Positions 7,139-13,913 of a DNA stretch of 64,000 nucleotides are shown here, one piece after another. Every line of letters begins with the position of its first letter. Position 1 is the stretch's first letter. The stretch spans positions 62,001 through 126,000 of the forward strand of contig CANLIC010000009.1 in NCBI GenBank assembly GCA_947491025.1, read 5' to 3'. The stretch comes from Myxococcales bacterium (GTDB lineage: Bacteria > Myxococcota_A > UBA9042). Position numbers and translations under genes: made by a program. Below the pieces are notes generated by a model. That model was not told the DNA's origin. It saw only the letters and a program-made list of their open reading frames with translations, and searched no databases.

Positions 7139-9013
7139 ATGACATCATCTTCGGCCGCCACTGGCGACCAGCCCCGACGCATGCCTGCGTTCGGCAGTAT
7201 CATCGACCTCACCGCTCAGCTGCCGCCGCCACCCGACCACGTCGAACGTCTGGCGCTCGCCGCCGCCGAGTTCTCTTCGACGGTGCCCTTCGCTGACCTG
7301 CCGCTCCCCCTCGAGATTCGCCGCGCTATCGACGACTTGGGCTTCGAGCGGACCACACCCATCCAGTCGGTCTGCCTGCCGGAGGCGCTGCGCGGCCGCG
7401 ACATCCTCGGCCAGGCCCAGACCGGCACCGGCAAGACGGCGACGTTCTTGATCACGGTGTTCAAGGAGCTGCTGGAGACGCCCCGCCGCCACCCGACCGC
7501 GCCGCGCGCCATCGTGGTCGCGCCGACCCGCGAGCTGGCGCTGCAGATCACGGAGGACGCCGAGTCGCTTTCGCGCTGGACCGACCTCAACACCGTGGCG
7601 GTCTTTGGCGGCATGGACTGGGAGAAGCAGGCGCGCAAGCTCGGCGAGCCCGTCGACCTGCTGGTGGCGACGCCCGGCCGCCTGATGGACTACGCCAAGC
7701 GCGGCATGGTCTCGCTGGGCAACATCCAGGTCGCGGTCATCGACGAAGCCGATCGCATGTTCGACATGGGCTTCATCCTCGATGTGAAGTGGATCCTCGG
7801 CCAGTGCCCGGCGGACCGGCAGACGCTGTTGTTCTCGGCGACCTTTCCCTTCGAGGTGACCCGCCTTGCGCAGCGCTTCCAGCGCAACCCGCTGGAGGTC
7901 CGCATCCAGCCCGAGCAGATCGCGGCGACGACCATCGAGCAGATCCTCTACCACGTCGCGGAGTTCGAGAAGCTGCAGCTGCTCCTCGGCCTGCTCGACA
8001 TGCACAAGCCCAAGCGCTGCCTGGTGTTCATCAACACCAAGCGGACCGGCGACTGGCTCAACTTCAAGCTTTGGAACAATGGCTGGGAGTCCGGGTACAT
8101 CAGCGGCGATCTGCCTCAGCGCAAGCGCATGAAGTTGGTCGAAGACTTCCGCGAGGGCAAAGTCGAGGTCATGGTCGCCACCGACGTCGCCGCGCGCGGC
8201 CTGCACATCGACGACATCGAGCTCGTGGTCAACTTCGAGCTGCCGACCGACGCCAACGACTACGTGCACCGCATCGGCCGCACCGGCCGCGCCGGCCACG
8301 CCGGTCGCGCCATCTCGCTGGCCGACGAGCGCCTGGTGCAGCATCTGCCCGAGATCGAGCGCTTGCTCGGCCACCAGATCACCGCCCGCGTGCCCGAGGA
8401 CGACCAGTTCCTGCGCGATCAAGCGCCCTCGTACCGCGAGGTCGTGCTCTCGCAGCGCCCACGCGAGGCCCGCGGCGGCAGCCGTGATGGCCGCGGCGGC
8501 AAGCGCAAGGTCGAGGTCTGGTCACCGCCGACACGCCGTGATGACGACGCCGGATCCAGCGACGAGACCAGCAGCCGCCCGGCGAGAGGCGCTGGCGTTA
8601 AGGCAGCGGCGGCTCCGGCCGTGGCGCCCGCGATCGGCGCCGATGGCACCGCAGCCGCGCCGAGCAAGCGCAAGCGGCGCCGCGGCAACGGCCCACGCAC
8701 CGGCGAAGCTGCCGCCACTGGCGAGACGGACGCTGCGGCGAAGGCGACCGAGGGCGGCGCGTGGCGTGACGACGACGACGGCGACAGCGACGGCGGCGAC
8801 GAGGGCACCGAGGCCAGCGGCGGCGAATCCGATGCCACCGGCGGGACGGAAGACGGCACGGGTGCCCAGCGCAAGCGCCGGCGCCGCGGCGGGCGTCGCC
8901 GCAATCGGCGCCCCGGCGAGGCTGGCGCCAGCGGTGAGTCCGGCGGCGCTGAGGCTGGCGGTGCAGAGACCGGCGGCAGTGCCGACTCCAGCGGCGGCGG
9001 CGACGACGCCTGA
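7139..9013 (+). CDS. DEAD-box ATP-dependent RNA helicase with Arg/Gly-rich C-terminal tail
   Basis: 624 residues; AAGGAAG lies 8 bases before the ATG. Unwinds or remodels RNA using ATP. Motifs in order: Q motif TTPIQ (72-76), Walker A AQTGTGKT (93-100), PTRELALQI, TPGR, DEAD (202-205), LFSATFP, then the second RecA domain with VATDVAARGLHIDD and HRIGRTGRAG. The core resembles RhlB/RhlE helicases. After about residue 435 comes a 190-residue low-complexity tail with basic blocks (KRKRRRGN, QRKRRRRGGRRRNRR) separated by acidic Asp/Gly/Glu stretches, probably disordered and RNA-binding. It lies alone between tRNA-Arg and the TRAP operon. A role in RNA decay or ribosome assembly is inferred from the family. 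Confidence 0.94.
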   Translation: MTSSSAATGDQPRRMPAFGSIIDLTAQLPPPPDHVERLALAAAEFSSTVPFADLPLPLEIRRAIDDLGFERTTPIQSVCLPEALRGRDILGQAQTGTGKTATFLITVFKELLETPRRHPTAPRAIVVAPTRELALQITEDAESLSRWTDLNTVAVFGGMDWEKQARKLGEPVDLLVATPGRLMDYAKRGMVSLGNIQVAVIDEADRMFDMGFILDVKWILGQCPADRQTLLFSATFPFEVTRLAQRFQRNPLEVRIQPEQIAATTIEQILYHVAEFEKLQLLLGLLDMHKPKRCLVFINTKRTGDWLNFKLWNNGWESGYISGDLPQRKRMKLVEDFREGKVEVMVATDVAARGLHIDDIELVVNFELPTDANDYVHRIGRTGRAGHAGRAISLADERLVQHLPEIERLLGHQITARVPEDDQFLRDQAPSYREVVLSQRPREARGGSRDGRGGKRKVEVWSPPTRRDDDAGSSDETSSRPARGAGVKAAAAPAVAPAIGADGTAAAPSKRKRRRGNGPRTGEAAATGETDAAAKATEGGAWRDDDDGDSDGGDEGTEASGGESDATGGTEDGTGAQRKRRRRGGRRRNRRPGEAGASGESGGAEAGGAETGGSADSSGGGDDA

Positions 9014-9089
9014 AGTGCGCTTGAGCGCGGTGCATGACGCGCCGCGTGATGCGTGCGGCGACGCCTGAAGCTCGCGGCGCTGCGACGCG

Positions 9090-9118
9090 TTGATCCAATG
9101 GCCTCGACGGCGTAGGCT
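9090..9118 (+). promoter_or_regulatory. predicted promoter of the TRAP transporter operon
   Basis: TTGATC (9090-9095), 17-base spacer, TAGGCT (9113-9118), about 120 bases before dctP. The same TAGGCT -10 box with 17-base spacing recurs upstream of the FHA gene at 24692. Prediction from boxes and spacing only. Confidence 0.45.
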
Positions 9119-9237
9119 CCCCGTGGCGCAGGGCCGCAGGGTGCACGTCGACGTGCGTTCACCTGCCATCGCCGGCCATCGCCGGGCGGCGATCGCCCTC
9201 CTCACGCGCGGCGCCCTCGCCGACGCCGGAGCCCATC

Positions 9238-10311
9238 ATGAATCGGACTTCGCTCCTTGCCCGCCTGGCCCTCAGCCTCGCCGCGCTCGCCGTTTGCGCG
9301 CTGCCGGCCCTTGGCGGCGCACAGACGCCCGCGCCGGCGCCGGTCGCACCCGGAACGCCGCCTGCGAAGTTGGCGCCCGAGTTCGTGCTGAAGATCGCGT
9401 CCGTCGCGCCAGACAAGACGCCGTGGGCCGAGCTGCTCAAGCGGTACAAGAAGCAGGTCGAGGCGCGCTCGAACGGACGCATCGGGGTCAAAATCTACCT
9501 CGGCGGCCAGCTCGGCGACGAAAACGAGTCGCTCATCAAGTGCAAGCGCGGCCAGATCCAAGGCGTCGGCGCCTCGACCGGCGCGATCGCTTCGCAGGTG
9601 CCCGAGATCAATGTCCTTGAGATCGCGTTCTTGTTCCGCAACGCCAGGGAGGCAGATCACGTGATCGACACCGTGCTCAGCGAGCCGATGTCAGCGATCA
9701 TGAAGGACTATGGCTTCGTTCTTGGGTTCTGGAGCGAGAACGGCTTCCGCCACTTCGGCACCAAGGACAAGTTCGTCAAGAAGCCCGCTGACTTGAAGGG
9801 CAAGAAGATGCGCAGCCAGGAGTCGCTGGTCCACCTCGAGATGTGGAAGGCCCTCGGCGCGTCGCCGGTGCCGGTGCCGACCACCGAAGTGTTGACCGCG
9901 ATGCAGCACGGCACGGTCGACGGATTCGACCAGGCCTTGCTCTACACCATCGCCGCCAACTGGTCGTCGAGCATCAAGTATTACACGCTTTCCGGCCACA
10001 TCTATCAGCCCGCGATCATCCTGTTCAACAAGGCGTGGTTCGATAAGCTGCCGCCAGATCTGCAGCAGATGATGCTCGAAGAGGGCCGCGCCATGCAGGA
10101 TATGGGTCGCAAGAAGGTCCGCAAGATTACGCCGCAGTTGCTGGAGCTGGTGAAGCAGCAGGGCGTCGAGGTCTACGAGCTGACCCCTGCTGAGCAGTCG
10201 GTCTTCGAGCGGGCAACGGTCGGCGTGCGCGCCGCCTTCCGCCGCAGCGCCGGCAAGCGCGCCGCCGAGCTGCTCGACAAGGCCGAGGCCGCGCTCAAGG
10301 CGATGCGATGA
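9238..10311 (+). CDS. dctP: TRAP transporter substrate-binding protein (DctP family)
   Basis: 357 residues with a Sec signal peptide (cleavage near residue 30 after ALGGAQ) and GGAG six bases before the ATG. The mature protein matches the DctP fold: KIASVAPDKTPWAELLKRY, GRIGVKIYLGGQLGDE, then the substrate-proximal segment LKGKKMRSQES and a TMQHGTVDGF-like helix (TAMQHGTVDGFDQAL). The arginine in KMRSQ corresponds to the residue that usually binds a substrate carboxylate. It collects an organic-acid-type substrate in the periplasm and delivers it to the DctQ/DctM permease encoded next, driven by a sodium or proton gradient. The actual substrate cannot be told from sequence. Confidence 0.93.
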   Translation: MNRTSLLARLALSLAALAVCALPALGGAQTPAPAPVAPGTPPAKLAPEFVLKIASVAPDKTPWAELLKRYKKQVEARSNGRIGVKIYLGGQLGDENESLIKCKRGQIQGVGASTGAIASQVPEINVLEIAFLFRNAREADHVIDTVLSEPMSAIMKDYGFVLGFWSENGFRHFGTKDKFVKKPADLKGKKMRSQESLVHLEMWKALGASPVPVPTTEVLTAMQHGTVDGFDQALLYTIAANWSSSIKYYTLSGHIYQPAIILFNKAWFDKLPPDLQQMMLEEGRAMQDMGRKKVRKITPQLLELVKQQGVEVYELTPAEQSVFERATVGVRAAFRRSAGKRAAELLDKAEAALKAMR

Positions 10312-10360
10312 AGCGGCGTTGCCTCGGCTTCGCATCATTGCCCCTTCGCGGTGAGACACC

Positions 10361-11227
10361 ATGAAAGCGCTGGCAGCCACCATCGGACGCGCTGACCGGG
10401 CCCTGTGGCGTGTAGAGCGCTGGCTCGCCGGCGGCCTCTTTCTGGCCATGGTGCTGGTCGTGGCCACCTCGGTCATCCATCGCGTCTTTTCGCGCGAAGA
10501 GGGGCGCCTCTCCACGCTGCTGCTCAACGTGCTGCAGCGTCTCGGCGTGGCGGCGGACCCGGCGACGGTGCACGGCAGCGGCTCGCTGGCGATCAACCTC
10601 TCGCTCGGCGGCTTGGCAGCCGTCATGGCGGCGCGGACGCTCAAGCCCAGCGGGACGGCGCGTGAGCTGGCTGGTGTCGCGGCGCTCATCTGGGCGGGCG
10701 GCGTCGGGCTGGTGGCGGCGATTTTGGCGCTGTTCCCGAACGGCCTCGTCTTTGGCCCGGCGGTGGCGCTCGCCTGCATGCTGTGGGTCGGATTCCTCGG
10801 CGCCAGCATCGCGACCTACGAGAAGCGGCACCTCGCGCTGGAGGTCGCCGACAAGATCTGGCCGGCGCCGGCGCAGCGCTGGGTGCAGGGCGTGGCCGGG
10901 CTGCTGACCGCGATCCTGTGTGCGCTTCTGACCGCGCTGACGGCCATCTCGCTGAGCGGGCACCACGCGACGTGGACCATCAATCCCCTGGCTGGCCGGC
11001 TGCTGCCGACCGAGATCCCGAACTGGACGGTATTCATGGTGCTGCCCTACACCTTCGCGGTCATGAGCTTGCGCTTCACCGGCGCGGGCGTGTCGCGGCT
11101 CGCTGGGCTGCCGCCGCGGCCGGGCGTGGCCGCGATCCCGGGTGTTGGCGATGCCGCCCCTAACGCGAGCGCAACGGAATCGAACGCGGACGCCGGCGCG
11201 CCGTCGACGGCGGAGGCGGCACGATGA
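10361..11227 (+). CDS. dctQ: TRAP transporter small permease subunit (DctQ-like)
   Basis: 288 residues with about four to five hydrophobic helices (LFLAMVLVVATSVIHRVF near the N-terminus; GVGLVAAILALFPNGL; LALEVADKI before a further pair). The family signature of a Glu-containing segment next to TYEKRHLALEV is visible. It is longer than typical DctQ (about 160-200 residues) because of an extra loop after the first helix and an Ala/Asn-rich C-terminus. Position between dctP and dctM and the ATGA overlap with dctM (11224-11227) support assignment. It stabilises the large permease and contacts the binding protein. Confidence 0.85.
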   Translation: MKALAATIGRADRALWRVERWLAGGLFLAMVLVVATSVIHRVFSREEGRLSTLLLNVLQRLGVAADPATVHGSGSLAINLSLGGLAAVMAARTLKPSGTARELAGVAALIWAGGVGLVAAILALFPNGLVFGPAVALACMLWVGFLGASIATYEKRHLALEVADKIWPAPAQRWVQGVAGLLTAILCALLTALTAISLSGHHATWTINPLAGRLLPTEIPNWTVFMVLPYTFAVMSLRFTGAGVSRLAGLPPRPGVAAIPGVGDAAPNASATESNADAGAPSTAEAAR

Positions 11228-12813
11228 GCGCACTCTTCGCCAGCCTCGGCGCCCTCGCCGCCTTCGGCGCACCGCTCTTCGTGCTGGTCGGCGTCACCAC
11301 TGCGCTCTGCTTCGTGCTGCTGACGCCAGACCACCAGACGCTCGAGAGCCTGCTGCCGATGGCGCAGGGCATGGAACAGCTGCTCACCAAGCAGGAATTC
11401 CTCGCGATCCCTCTCTTCATGGCTTCGGGCGCCATCATGACGGCTGGCGGCATGGCGCAGCGCCTGGTCGCCGTGGCCACCGCGGGCCTCGGCTGGCTGC
11501 CCGGCGGCCTGGCCGTCGCTGGCGTCTTCGCCTGCATGTTTTTCGCCGCGATCTCGGGCAGCTCACCGGTCACGCTGGTGGCGGTCGGCGCCATCTTGAT
11601 GCCGGCGATGCTGTCCTCCAAGTACCCGGAAAACTTCTCGATCGGCCTGCTGACGACCGCCGGCTCGCTCGGCTGCTTGGTGCCACCGTCGATCTCGATG
11701 CTGATCTACGCCATCAGCATCAACTCGAGCTCGGCGCGCGTCGACGCCCAAGACCTCTTCCTCGCCGGGATGGTGCCGGCCGCATTCATCGGCGGCATGT
11801 TGTCGATCTACGCCATCTGGGTGGGCCGCAGCATCCCTGGCGGCCGCGACCCCTTCGACGGCAAGCGGTTCCGGGCGGCCGTCCGCGAGGGATTCTGGGC
11901 GCTGCTGCTGCCGGTGGTCGTGCTCGGTGGCATCTATGGCGGGTTCTACAACCCGTCGGAGGCCGGCGGCATCGCGGCGGCCTACGCCCTGTTCGTCACC
12001 ACGGTGCTCTACCGCGAGCTCGACCTGCGCAAGCTCTACGAGACGCTGGTGGAGTCGGCGACGCTCATGGGCTCGCTGCTGCTCATCATCGTGCTGGCGT
12101 TCGGCCTCAACGAGTTCCTCGTCCTCATCGACGTCAGCGGCAAACTGATGACCCTGGTGCGCGAGCTTCAGCTCGGCCCGGCCGGCTTCTTGCTGCTGGT
12201 CAACGTTGTCCTCATCGTGATCGGCGCCTTGATGGACTCGATCTCGTGCACGCTCATTTTCGCGCCAATGCTGGCGCCGGTCGCCTATGAGGTCTACGGC
12301 ATCGATCCGCTGCACTTTGGTGTGGTCTTCGTCGTCAACATGGAGATCGGCTACCTGATGCCGCCGGTGGCGACCAACCTCTTTGTCGCCTCAGCCGTGT
12401 TCCGCCGGCCCTTCGGGCAGGTGACGCGGGCGGTGATGCCGACGTTGGCGATGACGATCGCGGCGCTGATGGTCTTTATGTACGTGCCGACGGTCAGCAA
12501 GGCCCTGGTCAACATCACCCGTGGCCACGCCATCGCGGAGGCCTTTCCCTGGGACGGCAAGCCGGCGGAGACCGAAGCGCAGGCCGAAGTCGAGGCTGGC
12601 TCGGTGGACAGCGGCGCGGCGGCGGCGGCACCCGCGGGCGAAACGGTGGGCGTACCTCCGGGAGCGGCACCGGCGCCTGGCGCGGCCGGGCGCCCGGCGC
12701 AACCTATCGACCTCTCCAAGATCACGGCGGCCGCCTTTGAGGGCGACGACGACGAAGACGACGACAGCGACGAGGTGGCAGTGCCGGCCTCGGCGACGCC
12801 CAGCAGCGACTGA
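11224..12813 (+). CDS. dctM: TRAP transporter large permease subunit (DctM family) with acidic tail
   Basis: 529 residues with about twelve hydrophobic segments. Family features: PLFVLVGVTTALCF at the start, IPLFMASGAIMTAGG, the ISGSSPVTLVAVGAILMP segment near residues 114-132, and the mirrored MDSISCTLIFAPMLAPVA. It carries out the ion-coupled import step. Start overlaps dctQ by 4 nt. Unlike standard DctM (about 430 residues) it continues past the last helix for about 95 residues of Ala/Pro/Glu-rich sequence ending in an acidic run (EGDDDEDDDSDE); this cytoplasmic or periplasmic tail has no recognised function. Confidence 0.93.
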   Translation: MSALFASLGALAAFGAPLFVLVGVTTALCFVLLTPDHQTLESLLPMAQGMEQLLTKQEFLAIPLFMASGAIMTAGGMAQRLVAVATAGLGWLPGGLAVAGVFACMFFAAISGSSPVTLVAVGAILMPAMLSSKYPENFSIGLLTTAGSLGCLVPPSISMLIYAISINSSSARVDAQDLFLAGMVPAAFIGGMLSIYAIWVGRSIPGGRDPFDGKRFRAAVREGFWALLLPVVVLGGIYGGFYNPSEAGGIAAAYALFVTTVLYRELDLRKLYETLVESATLMGSLLLIIVLAFGLNEFLVLIDVSGKLMTLVRELQLGPAGFLLLVNVVLIVIGALMDSISCTLIFAPMLAPVAYEVYGIDPLHFGVVFVVNMEIGYLMPPVATNLFVASAVFRRPFGQVTRAVMPTLAMTIAALMVFMYVPTVSKALVNITRGHAIAEAFPWDGKPAETEAQAEVEAGSVDSGAAAAAPAGETVGVPPGAAPAPGAAGRPAQPIDLSKITAAAFEGDDDEDDDSDEVAVPASATPSSD

Positions 12814-13016
12814 TGGCGATCGCGAGGCGCGTTTGGAACCGTCGCCGGCTGGCCGGCGGAGCTCGCAGCACGCGGACTGGCCTTGACAGTGTGCGCGACG
12901 CGGCGCATGGTGCCGACCGCTTCGGCGCCTTCGGGTGCCGCAGCTCCGGGCGCCGCGCGCGACCGGACAGGCCAGGAAAGAGCGGCGACTCGAGCGAACG
13001 GCCCGGGTCCCACCAA

Positions 13017-13101
13017 GCGAAAGTGGCGGAATTGGTAGACGCGCTAGATTCAGGTTCTAGTGAGCATTGCGCTCGTGGGGGTTCAAGTCCCCCCTTTCGC
13101 A
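13017..13101 (+). tRNA. tRNA-Leu, anticodon CAG
   Basis: 85 bases. Acceptor GCGAAAG (13017-13023) pairs with CTTTCGC (13094-13100), discriminator A13101. The anticodon stem 13044-13048/13056-13060 encloses TTCAGGT with CAG at 13051-13053 (reads CUG, the dominant Leu codon here). A long variable arm follows, as expected for Leu, and the T-arm contains GGTTCAAGTCC. CCA is not encoded. A TTGACA at 12883 lies too far upstream to be a convincing promoter. Confidence 0.97.
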
Positions 13102-13235
13102 CCCCTTGTAAAATCGATGCTTTTGACCTTGCGGCTTGCAACGTCCCGGCTCTTGCCGTCGCCCTTTGCGATGGCGCGACAGCTGCCGGTGCGTTTGGCC
13201 TGAGGTCGACGACTCGTCCGCGCCTGTCCGTCGGC

Positions 13236-13913
13236 ATGCCGCGCCTAGGGGCCATTGGCCTCGCACCGCGCCTGCTTTGGGCCTTGCTCAGCTGCGTCAG
13301 CGTCGCCTGCCGCCGCGATCCCGCCGAGGAGCTGGCCGATCAGGGCATGGCGCACCTGGAGGAGGCGCTGGCGATGGTGGAGGCCCATGCGCCGAACACC
13401 GTCGAGCTGGCGACCGCGGCCATGCATTATCGGCTCAAGCACCGCGCGGCGCTCGAGACCCTGCGCAAGCAGGGGCCGGAGCAGCTGGCCGCGCTGTCGC
13501 CCGAAGTGCGCATTGCCTTCGAGCAGCGCTACCGGGAGCGGGCTGTGCCGCTGCAAGGTCGTCTCGAGGCCGCCGCCAAGCGCTACCCCGATCAGGTCCT
13601 CGCGATGCGCCTCGTACGGCCGCTCCTGGTCTCGCCGATTCGACCGGGCAAGGTCTGGCGCAATGGCGAGCCGCCGTGGATGCCCCCGCTGCCTGAGGGG
13701 ATTACGCCTGGCGACGCCCCAGCACCTCCAGGCGGCCACGCCGGCCATGACCACGCGGGCCATGACCACGGCACGCAGGCCCCGCCGCCACCGCAGGCCC
13801 CGCTGCCGCCGCCACCGCAGGCCCCGCCGCCGCCGCCCCCGCCGCCGCTTCCGGCGCCGCCCTCTTCGGCGCCCCCGTCGCCCGCTGTTCCGCCGGCTCT
13901 GCCGCCACGATGA
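13236..13913 (+). CDS. His- and Pro-rich lipoprotein encoded just ahead of lnt
   Basis: 225 residues. The ATG at 13236 is chosen because the longer frame runs through the tRNA-Leu gene and because it gives a lipoprotein signal ending SVAC near residue 25. The mature part is helical (ELADQGMAHLEEALAMVEAH, LRKQGPEQLAALSPEVRIAF) up to about residue 150. A histidine cluster GHAGHDHAGHDHG follows, able to bind Zn, Cu or Ni, and then a Pro-rich tail of about 45 residues. Its stop overlaps the lnt start as ATGA, so a lipoprotein is translationally coupled to the enzyme that acylates lipoproteins. No family is recognised; the helical part may be a coiled coil. Confidence 0.72.
   Translation: MPRLGAIGLAPRLLWALLSCVSVACRRDPAEELADQGMAHLEEALAMVEAHAPNTVELATAAMHYRLKHRAALETLRKQGPEQLAALSPEVRIAFEQRYRERAVPLQGRLEAAAKRYPDQVLAMRLVRPLLVSPIRPGKVWRNGEPPWMPPLPEGITPGDAPAPPGGHAGHDHAGHDHGTQAPPPPQAPLPPPPQAPPPPPPPPLPAPPSSAPPSPAVPPALPPR

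Noticed and set aside
7145..8422. 425-codon minus-strand ORF
   Set aside because: Antisense shadow of the DEAD-box helicase, His/Leu/Gln-rich with no motif.
12843..12858. GC-rich hairpin after dctM as terminator
   Set aside because: Stem closes with almost no loop and no T-run follows.
12883..12911. TTGACA box upstream of tRNA-Leu
   Set aside because: The -10 candidate CATGGT is poor and the distance to the tRNA is about 105 bases.
12813..13913. 366-codon ORF beginning at the dctM stop
   Set aside because: It runs straight through tRNA-Leu; the lipoprotein start at 13236 explains the coding part.
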